Part shown: positions 45,605 to 54,599 of the stretch, one piece after another | How positions within the stretch are numbered: the first letter of the stretch is position 1 | Layout: each line of letters opens with the position of its first letter | Assembly (NCBI RefSeq): GCF_000243415.2 | Contig: NZ_KI912270.1 | Span: 2,542,001-2,606,000 of the forward strand | DNA: 64,000 bases | Origin: Mycolicibacterium tusciae JS617 | GTDB taxonomy: Bacteria; Actinomycetota; Actinomycetes; Mycobacteriales; Mycobacteriaceae | Direction: 5' to 3' | The notes under the pieces: generated by a model | The model's input: only the letters and a program-made list of their open reading frames with translations | The model's database searches: none | What the model was told of the DNA's origin: nothing | Program-made: the position numbers and the translations under genes

Positions 45605-45700
45605 ATGGCTAAGCGTGGCCGTAAGAAGCGCGACCGTAAGCATTCCAAGGCCAACCACGGCAAGCGGCCCAACGCGGGCTCGAAGTCAGTAGGTCGCTAG
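45605..45700 (+). CDS. Ribosomal protein bL37
   Basis: A 31-codon gene starting MAKRGRKKRDRKHSKANHG and ending GSKSVGR; TGGAGGACGACC gives a good RBS before ATG 45605. More than half of its residues are Lys, Arg, His or Gly. It matches bL37, the small actinobacterial large-subunit protein found in mycobacterial ribosome structures. Here it is seven residues longer than the 24-residue form I recall. Located between the TB7.3-like gene and rshA, on the opposite strand. Confidence 0.85.
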   Translation: MAKRGRKKRDRKHSKANHGKRPNAGSKSVGR

Positions 45701-45716
45701 CCGGCCTCGTCCGGGC

Positions 45717-46022
45717 TCAGCCGCGCCGAATGATGGTGGTGCGGCTGATCTCGATGCGCAGCCGCTCACGCAGGCTGTCTGGGGCTTTTTCACCACTGCA
45801 TTTGTGGGCGATCAGTTTCTTCACCCGTTCCTCGACGCCGTAATGGCGAAGGCAAGTCGGGCACTCTTCGAGGTGATGTCGCAGCTTGTCCTGCGTTTCA
45901 GCCGTGCATTCGCCGTCGAGCAGCGTCCACACCTCGGCGATGACCGCAGCGCACTCGGGGTGCTCAGGGTCGACGGGACCGATCGGCGCCTGCCAGCGCT
46001 CGTCGTCAGGAGTCGAGCTCAT
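45717..46022 (-). CDS. rshA: RshA, redox-sensing zinc anti-sigma factor for SigH
   Basis: 101 residues. The ZAS motif HHLEECPTC (HxxxCxxC) sits near residue 50. Oxidation of these Cys releases SigH. Start codon overlaps the sigH stop (ATGA), giving coupled synthesis. Confidence 0.93.
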   Translation of the reverse strand: MSSTPDDERWQAPIGPVDPEHPECAAVIAEVWTLLDGECTAETQDKLRHHLEECPTCLRHYGVEERVKKLIAHKCSGEKAPDSLRERLRIEISRTTIIRRG

Positions 46023-46681
46023 GACGAGACCTCCTCGGGCGCCTCGACCTGCTGGCCTCGCATGAATCCGCGGTCGCGGGCCACATCGGCGAGCAATCCA
46101 CGAAGCTGCCGCCTGCCTCGGTGCAGCCGGGACATGACGGTGCCAATCGGGGTGTCCATGATCTCGGCGATCTCCTTGTACGGGAAGCCTTCTACGTCGG
46201 CGTAGTACACCGCCATCCTGAACTCCTCCGGCAGCGCCTGCAGCGCTTCCTTGATCTCATTGTCCGGAAGGGCCTCCATCGCCTCGACCTCTGCCGAGCG
46301 CAATCCGGTGGAGGTGTGCTCGGCGTTGGCGGCGAGCTGCCAGTCGGTGATCTCGTCGGTCGGATATTCGGCGGGCTGGCGCTGTTTTTTGCGGTAGCTG
46401 TTGATGTAGGTATTGGTCAGAATGCGGTACAGCCACGCCTTGAGGTTGGTGCCCTCGCGGAACGAGCGGAAGCCTGCGTACGCCTTGACCATGGTTTCCT
46501 GCAGCAGATCCTCGGCGTCTGCGGGGTTGCGCGTCATCCGCAACGCGCCGCCGTACAACTGGTCAAGCAGCGGAATCGCATCGCGCTCGAATCGGGCAGT
46601 CAGCTCAGCGTCTGACTCGTCCGATCTGGCGGGCACCGGCGCGGGCGCCGAATCAGACCCCGACCCGTCGTTGTCGGTCAT
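46019..46681 (-). CDS. sigH: Sigma factor SigH (ECF)
   Basis: 220 residues from ATG 46681. Region 2: [23 protein letters not shown] and [21 protein letters not shown]; region 4: [42 protein letters not shown]. Directs oxidative and heat stress genes (thioredoxins, mycothiol recycling). The frame is open far upstream; ATG 46750, or GTG 46771 with AAGGGG ahead of it, would add a poorly conserved leader ([12 protein letters not shown]), and the true start is uncertain. Confidence 0.92.
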   Translation of the reverse strand: MTDNDGSGSDSAPAPVPARSDESDAELTARFERDAIPLLDQLYGGALRMTRNPADAEDLLQETMVKAYAGFRSFREGTNLKAWLYRILTNTYINSYRKKQRQPAEYPTDEITDWQLAANAEHTSTGLRSAEVEAMEALPDNEIKEALQALPEEFRMAVYYADVEGFPYKEIAEIMDTPIGTVMSRLHRGRRQLRGLLADVARDRGFMRGQQVEAPEEVSS

Positions 46682-46846
46682 CGCGGGAAGCACCGTCCCT
46701 TCTGTAGCGGCGCCACCAAATAGGCCCGGCAGGTCGACCGGACGCTCCATGGCAAGTGCTGGCACCTTGACCCCTTCCTTCGATCGTAGAGGTTGAGACC
46801 GACTTCTTACCCGGCCGCCGCTGCTGGCAGCCCCACTGCCGTCAAT

Positions 46847-46874
46847 AACAGCGCCACCGGGCGGGCTTGTTCCC
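46847..46874 (-). promoter_or_regulatory. SigH-type promoter (autoregulation)
   Basis: On the minus strand GGGAAC (46874-46869) is followed after 17 bases by CTGTT (46851-46847), the SigH -35/-10 pattern GGAA(C/T)..GTT. It lies between sigH and the divergent ybaK. SigH is known to transcribe its own gene. Confidence 0.6.
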
Positions 46875-46890
46875 GCACTACGCTGAGCCC

Positions 46891-47409
46891 GTGGCGCGCG
46901 CGGCAACTCCTGCAATCGCGGCCCTGCTGGCCGCCGGGGTGCCACACGAGGTGCTGCAGTACCACCACGATCCCCGCAACGAGTCGTTCGGCGACGAGGC
47001 CGCAGAGGCGCTGGCCCGCGAACAGGGCGTCGACGCCGAGCAGGTGTTCAAGACGCTGGTGGTCGCACTGCAGCAGGGGCCCCGGAGCGGCTCCGGCCGC
47101 GACATCAGACTCGGCGTCGCGGTGCTGCCGGTGCCCAGCAAGCTTTCACTCAAGGCCACAGCCGCCGCGCTGGGCGTGCCCAAAGCCACGATGGCCGAGC
47201 GCGCGGCCGCCGAACGTTCGAGCGGCTACGTGATCGGTGGGATCTCGCCGCTCGGTCAACGCAAACCGCTGCCCACGGTCATCGACGAGTCCGCGCTGCG
47301 CTGGGACCGCGTGTTGTGCAGTGCGGGAAAACGCGGCTGGGACGTCGCGCTTCATCCGCGGGACCTGATCGCGCTGACCAACGCAACCACCGCCGACATA
47401 CGCGCCTGA
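46891..47409 (+). CDS. ybaK: YbaK/EbsC-family Cys-tRNA(Pro) deacylase
   Basis: 172 residues from GTG 46891. Features [11 protein letters not shown] (the conserved Lys), [48 protein letters not shown], typical of YbaK editing proteins that remove Cys from tRNA(Pro). Intact here; in M. tuberculosis I recall the locus as two adjoining fragments (Rv3224A/B). Confidence 0.9.
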   Translation: MARAATPAIAALLAAGVPHEVLQYHHDPRNESFGDEAAEALAREQGVDAEQVFKTLVVALQQGPRSGSGRDIRLGVAVLPVPSKLSLKATAAALGVPKATMAERAAAERSSGYVIGGISPLGQRKPLPTVIDESALRWDRVLCSAGKRGWDVALHPRDLIALTNATTADIRA

Positions 47410-47455
47410 ACTTTCGCGCGAACGTGGATTACCGGCACGCCCGCCGCGGGCGGAT

Positions 47456-48738
47456 TCATACGGTCAGTGCAATATCTGTGATCAGAGGGGTTGCACATGC
47501 CGAGTGGTTATCCGCATTCGAGGTCGACGCGGCGGGAGTTGTTCGATCGGGTCTGCCTGGGTGAGCCGTTGGAGCGGGTGGCCAGGGACATGGGCGTGTC
47601 GACTACGGCGGCGAGTCTGTGGTGGCGTCAGGCTGGCGCAATGCCACTACTGCGCGGACAGAACTCCGAGAGAACCCACGGCCTGATCACCTCCGGCGAT
47701 CCCGACCGTCTCGGCGGCCGGGGGCATCGCCTCAGCCTGGATGAACGCATCGAGATCATGCGCGGCCGCGACAACGGGCTCACCTACGAACGGATCGGCG
47801 AGAAGATCGGCCGGGACGCCAGCGTCGTCTGGCGAGAAGTGCACCGCAACAGCAACCCTGACGGGGATTACCACGCCGGGATGGCCCATGCCCGGGCTGC
47901 TCAGAAGGCCAAGCGTCCCAAGGGGTTCACCCTCGATGACCCGGTGCTGTGCGCCATGATCGAAACGGCGATGGACGACGGGTGGAGTCCGAAGCTGATC
48001 TCCGAGCTGTTGGTCCGCGATCATCCCGATGACAAGCTGGCACGGGTGAGCCACGAAACCATCTACAAATGCCTCTACGTCCAAACCCGTGGTCAACTCC
48101 GGGCTGACCTGCACAAGTGTCTATCGACCAAACGGGCGGCCCGTAAACCCCACCGGTCGGTCACCCGTGCCGGCGTCTATCCACCGGGATCGGTCTTCAC
48201 CATCCGTGATCGCCCCGCCGAGGCCGCCGACCGGGCAGTGCCCGGGCACTGGGAGGGAGACTTGATCATGGGCGCCGGAAATACCAGTGCCATAGGCACA
48301 TTGGTGGAGCGCAGTACTCGGTTCACCATCCTGTTACACCTGCCCGCCGATCACACCGCCGAGTCGGTGGCCACCGCGATGATCGGGGCGATGAGCGAGC
48401 TGCCGGCGCACCTGCGGCGCACCATCACCTGGGACCGGGGCAGCGAGATGGCCAACTGGCGCACCATCGATCTGCAACTGCAGGCGCCGGTCTACTTCTG
48501 CGATCCTCACTCGCCCTGGCAACGGGGCACCAACGAGAACACCAACCGGCTCCTGCGGTTCTGGTTCGAGAAGGGCGCCGACCTGAGCATGCACACCAAG
48601 GCCGACCTCAAACGGATCCAAGACAAACTCAACACCCGACCCCGACCTACCTTGGACCTCGACACGCCCGCCGCCCGACTCGCCGCACTCATCGACCAAG
48701 CAGCCTGACCAACAGCCGACGTTGCATTGACCGCTTGA
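47456..48738 (+). mobile_element. IS30-family insertion sequence
   Basis: Imperfect terminal inverted repeats: CGGTCAGTGCAAT from 47461 and the complement of GTTGCATTGACCG at 48721-48733, 11 of 13 matching, with weaker matches a few bases outward. It encloses one transposase gene. No clear target duplication is seen. It lies between ybaK and the SDR gene. Confidence 0.75.
47497..48708 (+). CDS. IS30-family transposase
   Basis: 403 residues from ATG 47497. Two helix-turn-helix regions (RVARDMGVSTTAASLWWR; ERIGEKIGRDASVVWREVHRNS) and an rve-type DDE domain: VPGHWEGDLIMG (D), TWDRGSEMANW (D) and WQRGTNENTNRLLRFWF (E). Intact. Confidence 0.94.
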   Translation: MPSGYPHSRSTRRELFDRVCLGEPLERVARDMGVSTTAASLWWRQAGAMPLLRGQNSERTHGLITSGDPDRLGGRGHRLSLDERIEIMRGRDNGLTYERIGEKIGRDASVVWREVHRNSNPDGDYHAGMAHARAAQKAKRPKGFTLDDPVLCAMIETAMDDGWSPKLISELLVRDHPDDKLARVSHETIYKCLYVQTRGQLRADLHKCLSTKRAARKPHRSVTRAGVYPPGSVFTIRDRPAEAADRAVPGHWEGDLIMGAGNTSAIGTLVERSTRFTILLHLPADHTAESVATAMIGAMSELPAHLRRTITWDRGSEMANWRTIDLQLQAPVYFCDPHSPWQRGTNENTNRLLRFWFEKGADLSMHTKADLKRIQDKLNTRPRPTLDLDTPAARLAALIDQAA

Positions 48739-48813
48739 CAACGCCGCGCCGGAGGCGTGCGGGTAACCCACGTTCGCGCGGGGGCTTGACGCGGGAGTTC
48801 TAAGGTTGAGGCC

Positions 48814-49662
48814 ATGTCGCTTTCAGGGAAGACCATGTTCATCTCCGGCGCCAGCCGCGGAATCGGGCTGGCGATCGCCAAGCGCGCGGCCGCCGACGGC
48901 GCGAACATCGCGCTGATCGCCAAGACGGCGGAGCCACATCCCAAGCTCGAGGGCACCGTCTATACCGCGGCCAAGGAGATCGAGGAGGCAGGCGGGCAGG
49001 CGCTGCCGATCGTCGGCGACATCCGCAACGGCGACTCGGTGATCTCGGCGGTGGCCCAGGCCGTCGCGCAGTTCGGCGGTATCGACATCTGCGTCAACAA
49101 CGCATCGGCGATCAACCTGGGTTCGGTCACCGAGGTTCCGCTCAAGCGGTTCGACCTGATGAACGGAATCCAGGTGCGCGGCACGTATTCGGTTTCGCAG
49201 GCGTGCATCCCGCACATGATGGGCCGGGACAACCCCCACATTCTGACGCTGTCGCCACCGATCCGGCTGGAGTCCAAGTGGCTGAAGCCCACGGCGTACA
49301 TGATGGCCAAGTACGGAATGTCGTTGTGCGCTCTGGGAATAGCCGAGGAGCTGCGCGATGCGGGCATCGCCTCGAACACCCTGTGGCCCCGCACGATGGT
49401 GGCCACCGCCGCGGTGCAGAACCTGCTCGGCGGCGACGAGGCCATGGGCCGCGCCCGCAAGCCCGACGTGTACTCCGACGCCGCCTACGTGATCGTCAAC
49501 AAGCCGGCCCGCGAATACACCGGCAACAGCCTGCTGTGCGAGGACGTACTGCTGGAGTCCGGCGTCACCGACCTGTCGGTCTACGACTGCATCCCCGGTG
49601 CCGAGCTCGGCGTCGACCTGTGGGTCGACACCCCGAACCCGCCGGGATACACCGGCCCCTAG
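48814..49662 (+). CDS. Short-chain dehydrogenase/reductase (HSDL2-like)
   Basis: 282 residues. Cofactor motif SGASRGIGLAIAKR, NNAS (ICVNNASAI) and active-site YMMAKYGMS; the usual catalytic Ser position reads LSPPIRL. The family includes hydroxysteroid dehydrogenase-like protein 2. Rv3224-like. Substrate unknown, probably a fatty-acyl or steroid compound. Convergent with the alcohol dehydrogenase gene by 4 bases. Confidence 0.88.
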   Translation: MSLSGKTMFISGASRGIGLAIAKRAAADGANIALIAKTAEPHPKLEGTVYTAAKEIEEAGGQALPIVGDIRNGDSVISAVAQAVAQFGGIDICVNNASAINLGSVTEVPLKRFDLMNGIQVRGTYSVSQACIPHMMGRDNPHILTLSPPIRLESKWLKPTAYMMAKYGMSLCALGIAEELRDAGIASNTLWPRTMVATAAVQNLLGGDEAMGRARKPDVYSDAAYVIVNKPAREYTGNSLLCEDVLLESGVTDLSVYDCIPGAELGVDLWVDTPNPPGYTGP

Positions 49663-49666
49663 TCCC

Positions 49667-50842
49667 TCAGTCGAATTCGATGATGCCCCGGATGTTTCGG
49701 CCTTCGCGCATGTCGGTGATGGCGTTGTTGATCTGATCGAGGCGGTAACGCTTCGTCACGAGCTCGTCGAGTTTGAGGTTGCCGCTGCGGTACATCGACA
49801 GCAGCATCGGCATGCTCGCGCGGGGATTCATCCCGCCGTACAAGAGCCCCTTGAGCTGCTTACAGCCCTGGAGCATGTCGACGAGGATCAGCGGAACCAT
49901 GTTGATATCGAGTTTCGGCACCGCGGTCATCAGGCAGGTGCCCCCTTTGCGCGTCAGCATCATCGCGGGCGCCAGCAGCTCGGCGTGAAGCACGCTCGGG
50001 GTCAGCACAACCCGGTCCGCCATCACGCCGTTGGTGATCTCCTTCACCAAGAGGAAGGCTTCCTCGATCGAGGGGCTGGTATCCGTCGCGCCGAAGAACT
50101 TGGCCGTATCACGTTTGAACTCAACGGGATCCACGGCGACCACTGCGTTGGCGCCCGCGGCGCGGGCACCCTGCACAGCGTTGATGCCCACCCCGCCGGT
50201 GCCGACGATCACGACGGTGTCGCCTACTTGGGTTCCGACGCCCACGGTCGCCGAGCCCCAGCCCGTCGTCACGCCACACGACACCAGGGAGGCGGCCTCG
50301 AAGGGAATCGAGTCGTCGATCTTGATGACGGACTCTTCGGCGACGACCATGTACTCCGAAAACGTGCCGAGCTGTGTCATCGCGGTCAGATCCTCGTCAC
50401 CGACGTGGCGCCGGCGGGTGCCGTCGGTCGTCATCTCCTTGGCGAACATCAGCGCGCCCGCGTCACACAGGTAGGTCATGCCGGAAACGCACCACCGACA
50501 GGAACCGCACGCGGGGATGAAGGAGGTCGCAACGTGATCGCCGGGCCGTACCGATCGCACCCCCGGGCCGACTGCCTCGACGACGCCCGCACCTTCGTGG
50601 CCGCCGAGCAGCGGGAAATACTCGGGAGCGGAACCACCGGTGGCCTCCACCATCGCCGTGAGCTCCGGTGACATGATGCCGTCGCCGCTGGCGTAGTGGT
50701 CGTCGGAGTGGCAGACCCCTGCCACCACCATCTTCACCAGCACTTCACCATCGCGTGGCGGGTCAAGGGTGATCTCCTCGATCGCCCACTCCTCGCCGAC
50801 TCCCCGCAGCACCGCCGCCTGGCACGTCACCCCGCTTGTCAT
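49667..50842 (-). CDS. NDMA-type zinc alcohol dehydrogenase
   Basis: 391 residues, medium-chain dehydrogenase. Catalytic zinc ligands in VCHSDDH and GGHEGAG; structural zinc CGSCRWC..YLC; nucleotide motif VGTGGVGINAVQG. Sequence type matches the nicotinoprotein or mycothiol-era actinobacterial ADH family, which oxidises alcohols with bound NAD. No orthologue lies at this place in M. tuberculosis to my knowledge, so it may be an insertion into the conserved order. Confidence 0.87.
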   Translation of the reverse strand: MTSGVTCQAAVLRGVGEEWAIEEITLDPPRDGEVLVKMVVAGVCHSDDHYASGDGIMSPELTAMVEATGGSAPEYFPLLGGHEGAGVVEAVGPGVRSVRPGDHVATSFIPACGSCRWCVSGMTYLCDAGALMFAKEMTTDGTRRRHVGDEDLTAMTQLGTFSEYMVVAEESVIKIDDSIPFEAASLVSCGVTTGWGSATVGVGTQVGDTVVIVGTGGVGINAVQGARAAGANAVVAVDPVEFKRDTAKFFGATDTSPSIEEAFLLVKEITNGVMADRVVLTPSVLHAELLAPAMMLTRKGGTCLMTAVPKLDINMVPLILVDMLQGCKQLKGLLYGGMNPRASMPMLLSMYRSGNLKLDELVTKRYRLDQINNAITDMREGRNIRGIIEFD

Positions 50843-50900
50843 GAATGAAGCGTCACACTCACAGAAGCACTTTGGGTGCGTATGGGATTACTCGCCTCGG

Positions 50901-51620
50901 TCAGTTCAGCGTTGACGGCCGCCCGAACCGCGCGTGCACGCCCGGTGAGAACAACGCGCGCATGCGCTCCCCCGCGATCTCCACTCCGCCCGCGGCGAGC
51001 AGATCATCGTCCAATTCGAGGATCTCGGCCGCACGCAGCGGCCACTGACAATGTTCGTTGGGCACCCACCACGTCCGCCCGGCCTTACGGGCGTGGGCGC
51101 CCCAACGCGCCGTGAGCCATACCTCCAGGGGCGTGGGCGCCACGTGGTCACCGATCCTGACCCTCAGCGTGCTGCGCAGGCCGCGGCGGGGCCAGCGCCG
51201 AACGCTGGAATACGAGATCTCGTCATCCTGGCGCGTCACGCGCATCTTCGCCCACGTGTACGGCACACCCAGTGCTGTTCTGGTGAACCCCACGACGGCG
51301 AGCCGCGTGGTCTCCAGCGACCGGAAGTACACGCCGTGACGCCCGGCGTCGTCGATCGAGTACAGACGGATGTTTGTCTCGGCGAAGCTTCCGAAGTACG
51401 GCAGCCGCAGCGAGGTGCCCAGGGCGGTGTGGCGCATCAGGAACGGCACCAGCGCGACATAGGTGAGGCCGTCGGAGAACACATCCGGGCGGGTGCCAGG
51501 CGGGAACAGGTGCGCGACGCGCTGCGGGTCCACCGGCCAGTGCACGAACGTGAGGTCCGCCCAGAACTGGTCGAACAGCACCGGCCGCGGCAGCGGCTGT
51601 GCGATCACCTGGAAGCTCAC
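50901..51620 (-). CDS. DUF2071 (YqjF-like) protein
   Basis: 239 residues with DUF2071 signatures (FWADLTFVHWPVDPQRVAHLFPPGTRPDVF; YVALVPFLM; LPYFGSFAETNIRLY). Related to acetoacetate decarboxylase-like folds. No catalytic residues can be assigned. Confidence 0.82.
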   Translation of the reverse strand: MSFQVIAQPLPRPVLFDQFWADLTFVHWPVDPQRVAHLFPPGTRPDVFSDGLTYVALVPFLMRHTALGTSLRLPYFGSFAETNIRLYSIDDAGRHGVYFRSLETTRLAVVGFTRTALGVPYTWAKMRVTRQDDEISYSSVRRWPRRGLRSTLRVRIGDHVAPTPLEVWLTARWGAHARKAGRTWWVPNEHCQWPLRAAEILELDDDLLAAGGVEIAGERMRALFSPGVHARFGRPSTLN

Positions 51621-51672
51621 CGCGCCATCGTGGCACGCCCGCAGGGGCGAGGGCGGGCGCTTGCGATGTCCG

Positions 51673-52515
51673 CTAACGCCTGCCGTTCAGCATGTCGTGC
51701 ACGTTGTCCGCGAAGGCCGCGGTGGTGAAGCAGGTCGGTTCGGCGAACTCCTCAACGGTGAGCGCGTCATTCCAGCTTGCATCGGCGGCGGCGCGCAGCA
51801 GCGGCTTGGTCATCGCCATCGTGTGCGGAGGCATTTGGGAGATACGAGAGCACCATTCGTCGGCCGCGTTCAGCAGCTCCTCGTGGGTGACCACCTGCTG
51901 TACGAGCCCGAGTCGCAACGCGGTCTCAGCGTCGATGTGCTCGCCGCGCAGGTAGAACGCGAGCGCTCCCTGATAGCCCAGTCGGCGGGTCAGCGCCCAA
52001 CTGGTTCCCACCTCTGGAATGAGGCCCAGTCGGCCGAATGCCGGCACGATCACGGCACGCTCACTGGCGATGACGAGGTCGCAGGTCATCGCCCACGCCA
52101 AACCGACGCCGGCTGCCGCGCCGTTGAGCGCCGCAATGAATAGCGTGTCCGAACCTGCGATGAGTCGGGCGATACCGCCGAATTCGCGCCGGATCCACCG
52201 CCATACGTCGGCGCCGCCCTCCGGGGAATCACGGTGGTCGACGGCCGCGCGCATCATCTTCAGATCGCCCCCGGCGCTGAATCCCGGATCGGCGCCGGTG
52301 ATCACGACCGATCGCACATCGGCGTCGGCATCGAGGTCGGTGAGCGCCCGTCGGAGTTGCCTAACCAGCGGAGCCGAGAGCACGTTGAGCCGCTTCGGCT
52401 CGTCAAGTGTGACGACCGCCCGGTCTCCGCGCCGTTGCACCCGTACCCGTTCAGGAGCCGTGGGATCATCGCCTTCGGCGACCATCGTCCGGTAAAGAGA
52501 ACCCGCTTCGGTCAT
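51673..52515 (-). CDS. Enoyl-CoA hydratase/isomerase
   Basis: 280 residues, crotonase fold. Oxyanion-hole segments ITGADPGFSAGGDLK and AALNGAAAGVGLAWAMTCDL, and GRLGLIPEVGTSW where active-site Glu is expected. Probably fatty-acid or sterol beta-oxidation. Its start overlaps the stop of the TetR gene (ATGA), so the regulator and hydratase are one operon. Confidence 0.88.
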   Translation of the reverse strand: MTEAGSLYRTMVAEGDDPTAPERVRVQRRGDRAVVTLDEPKRLNVLSAPLVRQLRRALTDLDADADVRSVVITGADPGFSAGGDLKMMRAAVDHRDSPEGGADVWRWIRREFGGIARLIAGSDTLFIAALNGAAAGVGLAWAMTCDLVIASERAVIVPAFGRLGLIPEVGTSWALTRRLGYQGALAFYLRGEHIDAETALRLGLVQQVVTHEELLNAADEWCSRISQMPPHTMAMTKPLLRAAADASWNDALTVEEFAEPTCFTTAAFADNVHDMLNGRR

Positions 52516-53111
52516 TGGACTTCCTCCTCAGTCTCGTTGGCGCGCAACACCACCCACGCGGCATCCGCGAATGTCGCGACAGCCCCGCGGGGCAGTTTGG
52601 CAGCGGAACCCGCCACCCAATAGCGAGAGAATTCCTGCGCAGGTCCGAGCCACAGCGCGGCGGTGATCCCGATATCCAACGCCCCCAACGCCCCGTAATT
52701 CTGATGCGGGCGCCACCAGTCACGGACCGCTGCGAAAAAGGCGCTGTTGGACCGGCGCAACTCCTCGCTGTCCAACCGGGAACCCAGCAGCAGCGTGGCC
52801 TCGCCGCGGTGTGCGGTCACCCATCGCAGGTGATAGGCAACCCCGCCACGAATGCCGCCCTCTGCCGTGCCGTGTTCGCGCAGCATCGCAAGAAACCCCG
52901 TCTGGTATTCGCTCAGCAGCTGCGCGTAGACGGCGGTGGCCAGCGAGAGTTTGTTGGGAAAGTGGTGATACAGCGCGCCGACACTGACCTCGGCCTCGCG
53001 TCGCACTTCGTCCAGGGTCGCCGAGAGCGCGCCGTCGACCGCGAACCGGCGACGGGCCACGTCCAACAACCTGGCCCGCGCGTCCACACTCGTCCGACTC
53101 GTTGGCGGCAC
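52512..53111 (-). CDS. TetR-family regulator coupled to enoyl-CoA hydratase
   Basis: 199 residues from GTG 53111. DNA-binding domain ARLLDVARRRFAVDGALSATLDEVRREAEVSVGALYHHFPNK. The ligand domain ends with AAWVVLRANETEEEVQ. Probably controls its own operon through the palindrome 20 bases upstream. An acyl-CoA ligand is plausible from its neighbour. Confidence 0.88.
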   Translation of the reverse strand: MPPTSRTSVDARARLLDVARRRFAVDGALSATLDEVRREAEVSVGALYHHFPNKLSLATAVYAQLLSEYQTGFLAMLREHGTAEGGIRGGVAYHLRWVTAHRGEATLLLGSRLDSEELRRSNSAFFAAVRDWWRPHQNYGALGALDIGITAALWLGPAQEFSRYWVAGSAAKLPRGAVATFADAAWVVLRANETEEEVQ

Positions 53112-53130
53112 GAGGATTACTCTATCAATA

Positions 53131-53145
53131 CCGAGGATTCCTCGG
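53131..53145. promoter_or_regulatory. Candidate TetR operator
   Basis: Perfect inverted repeat CCGAGG-ATT-CCTCGG, 20 bases upstream of the tetR GTG. A partial copy (CGAGGATTAC) lies at 53111-53120 over the start codon. Confidence 0.5.
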
Positions 53146-53157
53146 GCAAGACCAGCC

Positions 53158-53400
53158 TCAGGCTGCGCAGATGTCAGCACCGAATATCAGGTGCGGCCAC
53201 ATCACCGCGGTCTGCACGTAGGCCAGAATTTCCGAGCCGGCGGGCAGCCTGGTTTGCAACGCGGTCTCGAACAGCTGCACCTGCTCGGCGTCGAAGAAGG
53301 CCCACCCGAAACCGATGAGCAGGTAGGGAATGGCCAGCCACATCGCGAACTCGATCATCGCTTCGACACTCACCCGACGGCTGAGCACTCGGCGCAGCAT
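53158..53400 (-). CDS. Small membrane protein, downstream partner of DUF2236 gene
   Basis: 80 residues from ATG 53400: MLRRVLSRRVSVEAMIEFAM. Two hydrophobic segments, AMWLAIPYLLIGFGWAFF and ILAYVQTAVMWPHLIFG, separated by a short polar region. It starts two bases after the DUF2236 stop. It resembles in size and layout the small protein on the other side of the DUF2236 gene. Confidence 0.75.
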   Translation of the reverse strand: MLRRVLSRRVSVEAMIEFAMWLAIPYLLIGFGWAFFDAEQVQLFETALQTRLPAGSEILAYVQTAVMWPHLIFGADICAA

Positions 53401-53402
53401 GC

Positions 53403-54266
53403 TCAGACCAACGCGCGGTGCCGTCGGACCCGGCGTCGAACATCGGCCAACAGCACATAGCTGCCGCCCTGGCGGATGAAGACCGGCAGGAATCGGTTCA
53501 CGAAAGCGACGAACTGGAAAAGCCTTTCGAACAAAGTCTGCCTGAAGCCGCTCCACTGCACGCCCATGGCATCACGGAAGACCGGTGCGAGGAATCCGAC
53601 GGTGAGGAACTTGAGCAGCGGCCGAAAAGGAAGGCCCAGTATGGGATTGATCATGCGCAGCTCCAGTAGATCGCCTAGGTAGTCACGGACACGATCGTCC
53701 ATCGAAACGTGCCCGCACGCCTCGATCCAATACGTATCGAATTCCGCACGGGTGGGCGGCCATTGATCCTCGCTCACCTGCAGTGTCGTCCCTAAGGTCC
53801 ACGCCGACCGGTAGAACTGCTCGGACTGCGCGGCGGTCATCTCCCCGCGCAGCAGCTGATACGTATCTTCGAGCCCGACGAACAGGCATGCCGCCACCCA
53901 CATCTGAAGGTCGCGGTCAAAGGCGTTGTAGGGCACCGGACTATCCGGCCCGGACTTGACGTGACGATGCGCAGTGTTGACCGCCTCACGGAACGCCGCG
54001 CGGTCCTCCGGCGTTCCCAGAACCGCCACAGCGATGTATTGGAACGTCGTCCTGGCCCGCTTCCACGGATGCTTCAGCAGATTGCCCGAATCCACCTTGC
54101 TCTCGGCTACGCCGTGGCCCACCCCGGGTCGCGACAGCTGCATGATCACGTTGGCCGCTCCGGCCGCGAACGACCAGAAGTCCAACGCGTCCGCAGCGGT
54201 GACCGGTTCGGTGTCCCATCGGGCCGTGCGCCTGCGGACGGTGATGCGGAAGTCTGCAGCGGTCAT
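53403..54266 (-). CDS. DUF2236 oxygenase-like protein (MpaB/latex-clearing-protein family)
   Basis: 287 residues from ATG 54266. Helical protein with DUF2236 features (ALDFWSFAAGAANVIMQLSRPGVGHGVAES; HPWKRARTTFQYIAVAVLG; NTAHRHVK; AFDRDLQMWVAACLFVG). Family members are heme-dependent oxygenases such as Lcp; His residues in GVGHGV and NTAHRHVK are candidates for heme contact. Start overlaps the stop of the upstream small membrane gene (ATGA). The upstream frame to 54575 is not used. Confidence 0.82.
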   Translation of the reverse strand: MTAADFRITVRRRTARWDTEPVTAADALDFWSFAAGAANVIMQLSRPGVGHGVAESKVDSGNLLKHPWKRARTTFQYIAVAVLGTPEDRAAFREAVNTAHRHVKSGPDSPVPYNAFDRDLQMWVAACLFVGLEDTYQLLRGEMTAAQSEQFYRSAWTLGTTLQVSEDQWPPTRAEFDTYWIEACGHVSMDDRVRDYLGDLLELRMINPILGLPFRPLLKFLTVGFLAPVFRDAMGVQWSGFRQTLFERLFQFVAFVNRFLPVFIRQGGSYVLLADVRRRVRRHRALV

Positions 54267-54526
54267 GTCATGCACACCGTCGAGACCAGCAGTACCGGCC
54301 ACGACACGATCGACCCCAGCACCGACAGGACCCGGGAATACCCCTGCCCGCCGAGGTGGTCCCCGGCATGGCCCACTGCGTCGTCGCCTGCGTAGCCCCC
54401 TCCGATAGCCGTCCACACCATGCCGACCACCAGATAGGGAACCGCGAGAATGACCGCCGTGCCGATCCATTCGGCGACCGTCATCTCGAAGCGCAGAACC
54501 TTTTTTGCAGCGGTGAGCACCCCCAT
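54263..54526 (-). CDS. Small membrane protein, upstream partner of DUF2236 gene
   Basis: 87 residues from ATG 54526. Two hydrophobic segments, IGTAVILAVPYLVVGMVWTAIGG and VLGSIVSWPVLLVSTVCM, with a Gly/Asp-rich loop. Similar to the downstream small protein: (A)VPYLVVGMVW aligns with AIPYLLIGFGW, and SWPVLL with MWPHLI. First gene of a three-gene unit. Confidence 0.75.
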   Translation of the reverse strand: MGVLTAAKKVLRFEMTVAEWIGTAVILAVPYLVVGMVWTAIGGGYAGDDAVGHAGDHLGGQGYSRVLSVLGSIVSWPVLLVSTVCMT

Positions 54527-54599
54527 ATGTTAATGGCCATTCGCATCTGGGGGACCCGTTTCGGCTGGAAAACACGAGTTTCCGACGCGATGCCGGCCC

